Of a DNA stretch of 64,000 nucleotides, positions 27,336 to 36,600 are shown piece after piece. The notes below the pieces were generated by a model that was not told the origin of the DNA, searched no databases, and saw only the letters and a list, made by a program, of their open reading frames with translations. The DNA is taken from positions 1 through 64,000 of the forward strand of contig JAQVLA010000020.1 in NCBI GenBank assembly GCA_028704385.1, written 5' to 3'. The translations under genes were made by a program, and so were the position numbers. The first letter of the stretch is position 1. Each line of letters begins with the position of its first letter. Origin of the DNA: Bacteroidales bacterium (GTDB taxonomy: Bacteria; Bacteroidota; Bacteroidia; Bacteroidales; F082).

Positions 27336-28805
27336 ATGACACAGGATAGATATAAAAAATTAAATAGTATAATACTGCTTTCAGTAATTATCTTGCTTGT
27401 AATTTATGTTTTTTTAAGAGCATACAACTTACCATTTTCTCATGACGAAAGTATTTCTTATAAAATTATTACAGGGGATAAAAAATTTGCCCAAACTGCC
27501 AATAACCATTTTATGAATACTTGGTTAATGTATTTATCGTATCATCTATTTGGTGCAAAAGAGATTTTTTTAAGATTACCTAATGTCTTGGCGTTTATAT
27601 TATATTCAATCTTTACATATAAATTACTAATAAAAATAAACAATATGTTTTTGATGTTATTGGGAGCATCATTTTTATTATTGAATCCATATCTTCTAGA
27701 TTATTTTAGTTTAGCTCGAGGTTATGGACTTTCTCTTGGGTTTGGATTGGCTTCATTATTCTTTTTACTCAGGCAAAATAGTTTAAATATCTATAAGGAT
27801 TACATCAAAGCATTTTCATTATCATTACTTTTCAGTCTTTTTTCGTCATATTCAAATTTTGTTTTTATTAATTTAAACATCGCCTTAATTATTGTGTATT
27901 TAATTGAGTTGTATTTTTTGGTTGAGAATAAAACAATCCAGTTAACAAAGAAAAAAATTGGAGCAATTTTACTAATTCTTGGTTTGAATTTTATATTTAT
28001 TTCTATAATTATAGGACAATTATTATTTTTAAAGAATAATAATCAGCTATATTTTGGGGATAATAAAGGTTTTATAGATAGCACTTTAACTATTTTAATA
28101 CACCGTTCTATATATTTTAGCTATTATGGAGAATATTTTTGGATAGGTATTCGGCAAATAATTATTGCAGTTTATTTTATTGCAATTATATACCAACTTT
28201 GTTGTAAAGTTTGTTCACCACTAACCAGAATAACTTTATTGTTGTCGTTAATGATTTTTGGTTCAATTTTACAACATTATATATTTGATACCTTATATCT
28301 CGTAGAAAGGACATCTTTGGTTTTTATCCCATTATTTGGCTTTTTTATATATTATTTGTTTTTAGATGTTTATTCAAAATTAGTTAAAAATAAAATTGTA
28401 AAAATATCATTTAATCTATTTATTTTATTGGTATTGTGTCTACCTATAGGATGGCATTTGATAAATAATTTGAATTTAAAATACTTTAAAGATTGGAAAT
28501 ATGACGCACATGATAAAGATATTATGAAAATAATTGATGAGAATCATAAAAATTGTGTCCACAAAGCAGAGAAAATAACTATATCAAATACATGGCTATT
28601 CGAACCATCAATTTACTATTACCGTGATTTATTTTCAATGGATTATATCAATGTTCCAAATAGACGCACTATTGATTAAAATGCTGATTATATCTATTGT
28701 ACAAATGAAGAAAAAGAAAAAATATTAGCTATAGACAAATATGTAATTATCAGTGAGTATAAAGATACAGAAACAATATTGATGAAGAAATTAAACTGCA
28801 ATTAA
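27336..28805 (+). pseudogene. GT-C-like membrane glycosyltransferase, split by an in-frame stop (cassette 3)
   Basis: ATG 27336 opens a 447-codon frame to TAA at 28677-28679, and the same frame then continues for 41 codons (NADYIYCTNEEKEKILAID ... MKKLNCN) to TAA at 28803. The full length would be 489 aa. N-terminal helix, then FSHDESISYKIITGDKKFAQ, the acidic loop typical of GT39/GT-C transferases, followed by about ten hydrophobic helices and a soluble tail. Very AT-rich, clearly unlike the flanking chromosome. The original stop overlaps the AATTAAC core of site 3, as expected for a cassette ORF. So the internal TAA looks like a secondary nonsense mutation; the truncated protein might still be made. 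Confidence 0.7.
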
Positions 28806-28914
28806 CACGCGGTCATAAAACATTGCGGTTTTAGTGCAATTTGCAAGGTCAGCAATGGGGGATAGTTTCGCAGCCACCCACTCCGCTACGTTTCATACCG
28901 CCAAACCGTTGTAC
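28800..28914 (+). repeat. attC-like site 3
   Basis: 115-bp imperfect palindrome from AATTAAC (28800-28806) to GTTGTAC (28908-28914). The left arm GCGGTCATAAAACATTGCGG faces a right arm whose reverse complement reads GCGGTATGAAACGTAGCGGA. The left core AATTAAC is the exact complement of GTTAATT at the start of cassette 3. Confidence 0.75.
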
Positions 28915-28951
28915 GCCATAATACAAAGACATTCGAGCATACAGATACAAT

Positions 28952-29650
28952 ATGAAAAGGTGGAAAACTAAAAGTGGTTATGAGATAATCCAGATATTAT
29001 CTGGGCGAAGTAATGTTTTCTTATTGACTAATGGAGATAAAAATGTTTTAATTGATACATCTGTTTCCCGATTGTGGAATAGATTACAACAGCGACTTAA
29101 AAAATTGGGCATAAACAATATTGATTATTTGTTTTTAACACATGCACATTTTGATCATGCAGCAAACGCAAATAGGATTAAATCAAAATTTAATGCTTCA
29201 GTGATTATTCATAAGAATGAGGTAGGATATTTATTAAAAGGAGACAATATACTTCCCAAAGGAACTACTTTCATTACGAGACCGATGGTCAAGGTCTTTA
29301 GCAAATTGTTTTCATCATCATTATTTAAATATGATCCATGTGAACCTGATTTGGTTGTTGATTCCTATTATGATTTAAAAGACATAGGTTTTCATGCGTA
29401 TTTAATTCATACTCCAGGGCATACAATAGGTTCAATGAGTTTGATAGTAGATGATGAAATAGCAATGGTTGGAGATACAATGTTTGGAGTATTCAAATGG
29501 TCTGTATTTCCGCCATATGCGGAGGATGAAAAAATAATGATAAAAAGTTGGGGTAAATTGTTAGCTACAAATTGCTTGATATTTATTCCTTCTCATGGGA
29601 CTGAAAACTTTAGATTATTAGTACAGAAAGATTACAAGAAAAGACTATAA
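28952..29650 (+). CDS. MBL-fold metallo-hydrolase (cassette 4)
   Basis: 232 aa, metallo-beta-lactamase superfamily of the glyoxalase II-like type. Metal ligands: HxHxDH in LTHAHFDHAANA (about residues 67-72), the second His in HTPGHTIGSMSLIV, the bridging Asp in AMVGDTMFG, and a final His in FIPSHGTENF. Cytoplasmic, substrate unknown. The unit starts GTTGTACGCC. The end that should be complementary (about 29658-29667) reads GGCATACAAT, with two transitions, and no full palindrome follows. Confidence 0.88.
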   Translation: MKRWKTKSGYEIIQILSGRSNVFLLTNGDKNVLIDTSVSRLWNRLQQRLKKLGINNIDYLFLTHAHFDHAANANRIKSKFNASVIIHKNEVGYLLKGDNILPKGTTFITRPMVKVFSKLFSSSLFKYDPCEPDLVVDSYYDLKDIGFHAYLIHTPGHTIGSMSLIVDDEIAMVGDTMFGVFKWSVFPPYAEDEKIMIKSWGKLLATNCLIFIPSHGTENFRLLVQKDYKKRL

Positions 29651-29664
29651 AAATTACGGCATAC

Positions 29665-29767
29665 AATAATCAGGAGTTCATGTGGCACGAAGTGCCCTTC
29701 CGATAGCTAACGGAAGAACTCCCGGTTGAACTAATCCCCATCCGAATCCTTTTATTTTGGAAATTGC
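29665..29767 (+). repeat. Dispersed hairpin repeat, copy A
   Basis: Begins AATAATCAGGAGTTCATGTG and contains nested hairpins (GGCAC/GTGCC, TTCCG/CGGAA, GGAGTTC/GAACTCC), then GGTTGAACTAATCCCCATCC and a TTTGGAAATTG end. Copy B lies at 30943-31031. The two copies are direct repeats that flank the aquaporin gene. It replaces the expected right part of the attC-like site of cassette 4. Confidence 0.75.
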
Positions 29768-30254
29768 AAAGTGTTTATGATACCGGACGCGATATGATGG
29801 CAAGGGTATCATTCCGGCAGGAAATATTCTTCCCGAAGTGGCTTTTATCAACCCTGGTAACAACATTTAGTTTTTTTTCATGGTAAATTATGTTAGTATG
29901 TATCTCATAAAAGTCCAAAAATGCTACCTTTACGTCAAAAATAGATGGCCTATGAATAGAGGATCTAGTTCATGAAGCGGTATAACCCACCAGGGATTTA
30001 GAAGTTTGCATACTTTTCTGTCCCGCAATAATTTTTGTAACGGCAGACAGGAACTTAGTCTGCACTCCCTTGCTGGCCATACTGCCAATACATTGTGAGA
30101 TTTTAGGATGGATTCTCTGTTGACAGATTGGAGAACAATCAAAGAATAATTTTAAAAAATTATTAAAAAGAAAAAAAGTGGAGACCTGAATCCACTCAAA
30201 AAAACGGGGCGAAACCGAAAAGCCAAACGAGTAGGAAACAAAAACGATAATATC
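29768..30254. other. Intergenic region with possible gene remnants
   Basis: No intact gene. A plus-strand frame at about 29975-30090 reads QGFRSLHTFLSRNNFCNGRQ and onward to a stop; it looks protein-like but I cannot assign it. The minus-strand open frame at 29930-30142 has no recognisable domain. An A-rich leader precedes the aquaporin gene. Confidence 0.4.
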
Positions 30255-30932
30255 ATGAAGAAAAATGTAGCTGAATTCATTGGAACCTTTTGGTTGGTTC
30301 TGGGTGGTTGTGGAAGTGCAGTTTTAGCTGCCGGATTTCCAGAAATTGGTATTGGTCTTGTGGGAGTATCTCTCGCATTTGGACTTACTGTTTTAACGAT
30401 GGCCTATTCAATAGGTCACATTTCGGGTGCTCACTTAAATCCAGCCGTAACTATTGGACTATGGATGGGTGGCAGAATAAGCGCTAAAGAAATCTTGCCC
30501 TATGTCGTTTCTCAGGTACTGGGAGGTATTGCTGCTGCAGCTGTTCTATATATTATTGTTACCGGAAACGGAAGCGAGATAGGTTCGTTTGCAGCAAATG
30601 GTTATGGCATACATTCACCAGGTGGTTATAGTTTGACAGCTGCAATTGTATCAGAATTGGTAATGACATTTATGTTTTTGCTAATAATTTTGGGAGCGAC
30701 AGATGAAAAAGCACCAAAAAGCTTTGCCGGGCTATCTATTGGTCTTGCTTTAACGCTAATTCATTTGATAAGTATACCTGTCACCAATACTTCTGTAAAT
30801 CCTGCAAGAAGTATCAGTCAGGCAATTTTTGTAGGTGACTGGGCAATATCACAACTCTGGTTATTTATTTTAATTCCAATTGTTGGTGCTGCATTAGCAG
30901 GACTGGTTTACAAATACTTTAAATCAAATTAA
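30255..30932 (+). CDS. aqpZ: Aquaporin Z-like water channel
   Basis: 225 aa, normal MIP-family length. Six membrane helices plus the two NPA half-helices: [14 protein letters not shown] (first NPA) and [14 protein letters not shown] (second NPA, with the conserved Arg of the selectivity filter). The N-terminus [27 protein letters not shown] and [12 protein letters not shown] match AqpZ closely. Passive water transport across the inner membrane. Monocistronic, flanked by direct repeats A and B; the hairpin of repeat B directly after the stop could act as its terminator. Confidence 0.96.
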   Translation: MKKNVAEFIGTFWLVLGGCGSAVLAAGFPEIGIGLVGVSLAFGLTVLTMAYSIGHISGAHLNPAVTIGLWMGGRISAKEILPYVVSQVLGGIAAAAVLYIIVTGNGSEIGSFAANGYGIHSPGGYSLTAAIVSELVMTFMFLLIILGATDEKAPKSFAGLSIGLALTLIHLISIPVTNTSVNPARSISQAIFVGDWAISQLWLFILIPIVGAALAGLVYKYFKSN

Positions 30933-30942
30933 AACCTGCCCA

Positions 30943-31031
30943 TAATAATCAGGAGTTCATGTGGTGCAAAGTGCACGGCATGAACTCCTGGTTGAACGAA
31001 TCCCCAGCCGAAGCCTTTAATTATGGAAATT
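30943..31031 (+). repeat. Dispersed hairpin repeat, copy B
   Basis: Second copy of the 29665 repeat. It starts AATAATCAGGAGTTCATGTG and has a perfect 11-bp stem AGGAGTTCATG (30951-30961)/CATGAACTCCT (30979-30989) enclosing GTGC/GCAC, followed by GGTTGAACGAATCCCCAGCC. It lies 10 bp after the aquaporin stop. Confidence 0.75.
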
Positions 31032-31115
31032 GTATAGGGTCAATATAGGAAAGCGGAAAGTAAAAAGGCAAACAAGTGATAAAGAAATTGGAAGGTTTTT
31101 CGGTTTTTTGAAGAT

Positions 31116-32009
31116 TTACCCTATTCTAACCGATGTCATGGTCAAGGAGCCTCCTACTGCTTTGTCGTTAAAGATGCTTATTTCATCATTTTTATCCTGC
31201 AAGCCCAATGAATAGAGCAATGGCAGGTAATGTTCGGGAGTTGGTATCGCCAAATCGAAAGCTTTGCCTTGCGACCTGAAGTTGATAAGTTGCTTATGGT
31301 CTCCGTTAAGAATAAACTTTTTCATTTGATCATTGGCTTCAACAGCCCAGTCATATCCAAAGGTATCGTTCAGCCTTTGCCATGAAACCATTCTCAAATT
31401 ATGGACAATATTGCCGCTGCCGATTATCAGCACACCTTTTTCGCGAAGTGATTTTATTTGCTGTGCTATTTCATAATGATTTTGAGGTGATTGGGTGTAG
31501 TCCAGACTCATTTGAATTATTGGTATATCAGCTTTAGGATACAAATGTTTAATAACACTCCATGCTCCGTGATCAAGACCCCATTTATCATCTAAGCCCA
31601 CTTCAGTTTTTGAAATCAGCGATCTGGTTACGTTTGCAAGTTCGGGACTGCCAGGTGCAGGATATTGTACTTCAAAAAGTGCTTTTGGGAAACCGCCAAA
31701 GTCATGAATGGTCTTAGGGTTTTCCATGGCAGTAACAAAGGTGCCTCTGGTCTCCCAATGTGCTGATATACATAGAATTGCAGTTGGTTTAGGAATAGTT
31801 GTAGCAATAGCTCTAAATCCGGTCACAAACTCATTCTCTTCAATGGCATTCATGGGACTGCCGTGACCCAGAAAAAGTACAGGCATTTTCACGGACTTAC
31901 CTGCTTGATTTGCCAGTTTGGTTAATGTATTCAATTTCATTGCAAATGAGGTTATTGGTCCCGCAGCGATTAATGGAACCATTGTTTTGATAAATGTTTT
32001 ACGATTCAT
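31116..32009 (-). CDS. Class III extradiol dioxygenase-like protein (YgiD/DODA type)
   Basis: 297 aa. The N-terminus MNRKTFIKTMVPLIAAGPITSFA resembles a signal sequence, not the twin-arginine consensus. The body matches 4,5-DOPA extradiol dioxygenases: VLFLGHGSPMNAIEENEF (metal His), CISAHWETRGTFVTAM (second His), APGSPELA, DDKWGLDHGAWSVIKHLYP and VLIIGSGNIVHNLRMVSW. Non-haem iron or zinc enzyme that opens catechol rings; the true substrate is unknown. Faces the aquaporin gene convergently. Confidence 0.9.
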   Translation of the reverse strand: MNRKTFIKTMVPLIAAGPITSFAMKLNTLTKLANQAGKSVKMPVLFLGHGSPMNAIEENEFVTGFRAIATTIPKPTAILCISAHWETRGTFVTAMENPKTIHDFGGFPKALFEVQYPAPGSPELANVTRSLISKTEVGLDDKWGLDHGAWSVIKHLYPKADIPIIQMSLDYTQSPQNHYEIAQQIKSLREKGVLIIGSGNIVHNLRMVSWQRLNDTFGYDWAVEANDQMKKFILNGDHKQLINFRSQGKAFDLAIPTPEHYLPLLYSLGLQDKNDEISIFNDKAVGGSLTMTSVRIG

Positions 32010-32217
32010 TAAGCGATGAACTTTTGGTTTAATTCCCCCAGCTGGAGCCGATTTGCAATCGGTGTCCCCACATTTTTTTCTGGTCTGATGCTATCGGTTC
32101 AGGTTTCGAAACAAAATGAATGCTCATCAATAAATTCATGTTTATAAGTGCAAATTATGTCAACAGCCAACTTCCATCAATTAACAACCAACAGCCAGAA
32201 GCTAACAGCCCAAAGCC
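32010..32217. other. Intergenic region with a small hairpin and a CAACAGCC-like repeat
   Basis: At about 32049-32066 the word CCGATTTGCAATCGG forms a 6-bp stem. From about 32158 the words CAACAGCCAACTTCC, CAACCAACAGCCAG and CTAACAGCCC follow. Both look like non-coding dispersed repeat material between two minus-strand genes. Confidence 0.5.
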
Positions 32218-32889
32218 TTACCCAAACCTTTTCCGAAACGTTTCCTCCAACACTTCCACTCTTTTAATGGTATTGCGGCACCATTGCAAAAGCAGTTCAT
32301 CTTTTTCGGTTGCACTTAGTTGCCAGTGTAACTTACTGTTATGCAGTCTTTTGCTGAGGGTATAAAGTAACAGGGCAGCCGACACGCTGATGTTGAAACT
32401 TTCAGTAAAGCCCACCATCGGGATACGTACAAAACCATCCGCTTGTTGCAAAGCGTACTCGGACAGGCCGGTTTTTTCGGTTCCAAAAACCAGGGCGATA
32501 GGTTTATCCAAAGGCAGCGTTTCGGGGGTGTACCCCTCCTGGTGCGGACTGGCGGCAATGATTCTGTATCCTTTGCTGCGTAAGGCTTCAAAGGCTTGTC
32601 TGGTGTTGAATTTCTGCTCATTGTATTTGTATAAACTGAGCCATTTGGTGCTGCCCACCACCACATCGGGATTGATATCGTAATTATAATTATTTTCAAT
32701 GATATGAACATCCTGCACACCGGTTAAATCGCAGCTGCGCAATACCGCACTGGCATTTTGCGGTTGAAAGATATCTTCGAGCACTATGGTAAGGTGACGG
32801 GTTCGCTTGCTCAAAACTGCTTCAAATTTGGCTTTTCGCTCCGGAGTGATGTATTCCAGCAGGAAGTTCAACAGCCCTTTCTCATTCAT
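32218..32889 (-). CDS. trmH: TrmH-family RNA 2'-O-methyltransferase
   Basis: 223 aa. SPOUT fold with the three SpoU motifs: LEDIFQPQNASAVLRSCDLTGV (motif 1), IALVFGTEKTGLSEYALQQADGFVRIPMVGF (motif 2) and ESFNISVSAALLLYTLSKRL (motif 3). The N-terminal extension PERKAKFEAVLSKRTRHLTIVLEDI and the C-terminal tail are those of tRNA (Gm18) methyltransferase TrmH. Transfers methyl from SAM to the ribose of G18 in the tRNA D-loop. It lies 7 bp after the S9 peptidase gene on the same strand. Confidence 0.93.
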   Translation of the reverse strand: MNEKGLLNFLLEYITPERKAKFEAVLSKRTRHLTIVLEDIFQPQNASAVLRSCDLTGVQDVHIIENNYNYDINPDVVVGSTKWLSLYKYNEQKFNTRQAFEALRSKGYRIIAASPHQEGYTPETLPLDKPIALVFGTEKTGLSEYALQQADGFVRIPMVGFTESFNISVSAALLLYTLSKRLHNSKLHWQLSATEKDELLLQWCRNTIKRVEVLEETFRKRFG

Positions 32890-32896
32890 AGCACTT

Positions 32897-35509
32897 TTAC
32901 AAATTACGTTCAGGATAAAGTGATTCCCACCAATCCGGCTGTTCTTTCAGAAACCTGTCAAACCAGGCCATGATACTTTTTTGCCAGAGCTGACGTTTTT
33001 TGTAATCCAGAATATGGTGATCCTGTCCTTCAATCTCAACAAATTCGACTGTTTTGCCTAGAAGTTTCAGGGCTGTATAAAGCTGTAAACTCTCTCCGGG
33101 AGGAACATTGGTGTCGCTTCCGCCATGCAGCAACAGCAGGGGAGTGTTGATTTTGTCGGCAGCAAACAGCGGGCTTTGATTGATGTAAATTTCAGTGCTG
33201 TTCCAGGGGAATTGATTGGCTGTAGCCGTCGAACTGTAAAGATAGCCCCAATAGCCTTCGCCCCAGTAGGAGGAGATGGAACTGATGCCGGCGTGGGAAA
33301 TGGCTGTTGCGAAAATGTTGGTACGCGTTGTGAGTAGCATTGTCATAAATCCGCCATAAGAGGCTCCTATACAACCTATTGCGTTGCTGTCGGCATAGGG
33401 ATGGCTGCGATAGAAATGTTTTGTGCCATTGATGATTTCATCGGCAACGGTTTTGCCCCAGTTGTTCACATGGCGTGCCGAAAATTCCTGTCCGTAACCT
33501 GTTGCACCCGAAGGATTGATCACATATACAAGGTAACCGTGTGCAGCAAAAAAATTCTTGGGATAACGTCCTCTAAAGCTTCTGTCGATAGGATTGGTGC
33601 CACCATAATAATATACAATTACCGGATATTTTTTTGAAGGATTAAAATCGGGCGGGTAATAAATATGCCCATCCAGGGTGTCGCCATTTGTTGTAATGAA
33701 ATCCCAGTCTTTCACTTCTCCGAACTTAACATCTTCGAAACGAGCGGCTTCCGGATTGCTGATAATTTTGGTTTGCCGGCTGTTGAGATCTGTCAGCCAG
33801 GCTATTTCCGGACTGCTTACTGATGACCCATCTGCAATCAGCCATTGGCCGCCTTTATCCAGATCGAAGTGTTTCACTACCTCTGCCTGCTGAGGTAAGG
33901 GAGAGAAACGATTTGTCTTTAAGTCAAGTGCATAAATACGCTGGTACGAACCTTCCTGCACCAGAAAAATTGGATTTCCGTTTGTATTATTCCATTTGGC
34001 ATCTGCTATACTCGGACGAAAGTTGCGGGTGAGTGGTGTTACGACTTCGGTCGCGAGGTCGAATAAATAGGCTTGCGTGTCGTAATCGTTTGGAATGATG
34101 CCTTCATCCACAACACTTCCTGTTTCGCCAAAAAGCAAGGGGCCGCCTGTAACAAGCAATTGTCTGCCATCTGGAGAAAAGCTGGCACTGCTGCCAAAAT
34201 TGGAAATCCAGAGTGTGTCGGCATTCCGGCTTTTGAGATCATATAAGATCATCCAGGACTTGCTGTATGGACGCTCTTCATAGCTGGGTTTCGACTGGCT
34301 GAACAGAATCTTATTACCCTCCGGACTGAAATCCTGAAACTGGCTGCTGAGGTTTCCGGCAGTCAGCTGATGATGTGTTTTGGTTTTCAGATCAAACAAG
34401 AAAAGCTGACTTCTGTTGCGCCACCAAGGCCAGCGATCTGTTAAACCTTCGTGTTTTTTTACCCCGGTTTTGTTTTCCTTTTCTTTGAATTGTTTGCTGT
34501 AAATCAACATGTTGCCATCAGGAGAAAGCTGGATGTTGCCCGCATCTTTAAGCTCCCCGATCAGCAAGTCTGACTTGCCTGAAAGCAGATCTTTCTGCCA
34601 AAAGCTGCTTTTGCCATTGTTATTTACTGTATATAATACCGCATCGGTTTTGGGATGAAAAAGAACGTGTTTTTTGTTGCTGTGCCGGCTGCTAAATATA
34701 AGCTGTTCATCGTCAATTCGTTCAATTTCTGTCCAGTTTTCGGTATTGCCTTCAGGTGCATGTGTGCAGCTGTAGTTCAACAGTATGTATTTGCCATTGT
34801 TATGAATACTGCTGCCGGTCAAACGGATACCATCGAGCAATAAGGCCAGGTTCATGCGTTCTTCGGGATTGATCGTCCAGCTTGTTTTGCCTTCTCCAAG
34901 AATTTTGTAGTTAAGGTTTAGCTTCCAGTCGTCCTTAGAGGATGAGGCATATAGGCTTTTTATGACGACGCGATGTTTACCTGGTTCAAAATTGTGGGTT
35001 ACGGTTTTGTCTGTTCCTTCTTTATTGACAGCTTCAATTATTGTCTGATCATTTATTATCAGGCAAGCCATTGCTGTGGATTTTAGTGTGAAGGAAACTT
35101 TTACAAAACGGTCTGTTTCAAAGTATCCTGTTGCCAAGGTCCAGCTGTAAGTGCTGTTCTTTAAAGGTTTAAGTACTAACTCACCCGATTTGGATGCCTG
35201 CTGCTTTGTCCAAATCGGTGAAGCATTTTGATCAGAGATCAAAAACTTTCCTTCAACAGCTTTGATATCACCAGAAAAAGTGAGCTGATCAAACATCTTT
35301 TTCAGACTTAAAGTATCGCCGTAAGTGTCTTCCTGTTGGTAAAACAGGGGAGGCTCGTATGTTTGTGTTGGCAGGATGAGCCATTGGTCGGCATAAAGAT
35401 CATCATTGCTTTCCTGACTTGCGACTTCTATACTCATGGTAAGCGCGAAAATCAAAAGTATAAGATATGATAGATAACTGTTTAGAAAGTTTATCTGAAA
35501 ATGTTTCAT
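32897..35509 (-). CDS. S9-family (prolyl oligopeptidase/DPP-like) serine peptidase
   Basis: 870 aa. Signal peptide (YLILLIFALTMSIEVASQ); N-terminal beta-sandwich (about 30-205, PA14/carbohydrate-binding-like); a WD40-like beta-propeller with repeated LSPDGNMLIYSK, FSPEGNKILFSQ and FSPDGRQLLVTG (about 215-585); then an alpha/beta-hydrolase domain with the nucleophile in GCIGASYGGFMTMLL, Asp in LLLHGGSDTNVP and His in EGQDHHILDY. Cleaves peptides, probably in the periplasm; the exact specificity (dipeptidyl-peptidase or acyl-aminoacyl) is uncertain. Confidence 0.94.
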   Translation of the reverse strand: MKHFQINFLNSYLSYLILLIFALTMSIEVASQESNDDLYADQWLILPTQTYEPPLFYQQEDTYGDTLSLKKMFDQLTFSGDIKAVEGKFLISDQNASPIWTKQQASKSGELVLKPLKNSTYSWTLATGYFETDRFVKVSFTLKSTAMACLIINDQTIIEAVNKEGTDKTVTHNFEPGKHRVVIKSLYASSSKDDWKLNLNYKILGEGKTSWTINPEERMNLALLLDGIRLTGSSIHNNGKYILLNYSCTHAPEGNTENWTEIERIDDEQLIFSSRHSNKKHVLFHPKTDAVLYTVNNNGKSSFWQKDLLSGKSDLLIGELKDAGNIQLSPDGNMLIYSKQFKEKENKTGVKKHEGLTDRWPWWRNRSQLFLFDLKTKTHHQLTAGNLSSQFQDFSPEGNKILFSQSKPSYEERPYSKSWMILYDLKSRNADTLWISNFGSSASFSPDGRQLLVTGGPLLFGETGSVVDEGIIPNDYDTQAYLFDLATEVVTPLTRNFRPSIADAKWNNTNGNPIFLVQEGSYQRIYALDLKTNRFSPLPQQAEVVKHFDLDKGGQWLIADGSSVSSPEIAWLTDLNSRQTKIISNPEAARFEDVKFGEVKDWDFITTNGDTLDGHIYYPPDFNPSKKYPVIVYYYGGTNPIDRSFRGRYPKNFFAAHGYLVYVINPSGATGYGQEFSARHVNNWGKTVADEIINGTKHFYRSHPYADSNAIGCIGASYGGFMTMLLTTRTNIFATAISHAGISSISSYWGEGYWGYLYSSTATANQFPWNSTEIYINQSPLFAADKINTPLLLLHGGSDTNVPPGESLQLYTALKLLGKTVEFVEIEGQDHHILDYKKRQLWQKSIMAWFDRFLKEQPDWWESLYPERNL

Positions 35510-35612
35510 GAAGCAGAAGTTTTAGTTAGGTACAATTTTTTATGACCCTCAAAAATAAGGGAATTATACCAAAACTTCGTTGTCAGGATGATCTTTGTGA
35601 CAATGATATAAC

Positions 35613-36506
35613 TTAGTGAAGTGGCGGATTTATTTTTTGATCCTCAAAAGGATTTCTCGGAATGGGTTTTTCAGGTTTTAATCCGTTCGTAACAATTGGA
35701 CCTTCCTGATCCATAGTTATGGCAATAATTTCTTCGATACGAGCATTTTTATATCCTGGAGGAGGTCGAAAAAAATCATCAGGGACAGGAATAGCTTTGA
35801 TTTGTTTTATTTCTGTTGTGCTTTCACCAAGAGGTGTCGGAATAAGCGAACGCATCACCAGGATTTCTTTTGTGAATTGCTGATATAGTTTTGTTTCGCG
35901 ATGCGCGGCCACACGCGAAGGTGGACTGAAAATACCGGTCATTTCGCTGAGAAGCTCTCTGTTGATTCCCGAATACGGATTAATTTCGGTGCTCGTCCAA
36001 ATGGTTTCGAGCAAGATACTATCGAGGTAGATATTATGTTTTTGGGCAGCATAACCAACTATCGTATCAAAATCATTGGTCTTTTCAATTGTAAAGTTAG
36101 CTGTTGAAGTGCTGTCAGAATAGCCAGCCTCAAGCAGTCTGAGCTCATTACTAAAGCTGCTGTCGGCTTCGGTGCGACTGTGTTCTGGTAATCGTGCTAT
36201 TATTTCTTCAATTTGTTGTTTAAGTCTGGCAAGTAAGGCCTCACGCAATTGCAGCGGACTGCCTTTCCAGTAAATTTGCTGCACCGGAAATATCAGCGTA
36301 AGTTGCACACTATCCAGTTCGATGATAAACACAGATGCTTCGTTTTCGATCCTCAGCCGCTGATCCTGAATGAAAACGGACTGACTTGAATAATTTCCAA
36401 ACCGATCTTCCTGTTGTTCAACCACGAACCAGCCCGATTGTTGGGCATTCAAAATGGTGCTAATGCCTGATAACAGTAAAACAACCGAAAAAAGTCTGAT
36501 ATTCAT
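35613..36506 (-). CDS. Secreted protein, DUF4412/GLPGLI-like
   Basis: 297 aa from ATG 36506; the frame opens at a TTG at 36515. Signal peptide MNIRLFSVVLLLSGISTILNA. The pattern resembles DUF4412/GLPGLI proteins of Bacteroidota: QSVFIQDQRLRIENEASVFIIELDSVQLTLIFPVQQIYWKG, then a helical insert, then TIVGYAAQKHNIYLDSILLETIWTSTEI. A proline-rich tail ends the protein. Function unknown. Divergent from the TPR gene at 36601. Confidence 0.6.
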   Translation of the reverse strand: MNIRLFSVVLLLSGISTILNAQQSGWFVVEQQEDRFGNYSSQSVFIQDQRLRIENEASVFIIELDSVQLTLIFPVQQIYWKGSPLQLREALLARLKQQIEEIIARLPEHSRTEADSSFSNELRLLEAGYSDSTSTANFTIEKTNDFDTIVGYAAQKHNIYLDSILLETIWTSTEINPYSGINRELLSEMTGIFSPPSRVAAHRETKLYQQFTKEILVMRSLIPTPLGESTTEIKQIKAIPVPDDFFRPPPGYKNARIEEIIAITMDQEGPIVTNGLKPEKPIPRNPFEDQKINPPLH

Positions 36507-36600
36507 AAGATACAATGTGGCATCAAATGTAAAAAAAACTGGCTGAGTGTCTTTTATTTCAGGAAAAAAACTACTTTTGCACTTCTAAATTTCATTAGCT

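Noticed and set aside
29930-30142. 70-codon minus-strand frame
   Set aside because: No domain, no leader; a plus-strand remnant in the same place looks at least as protein-like.
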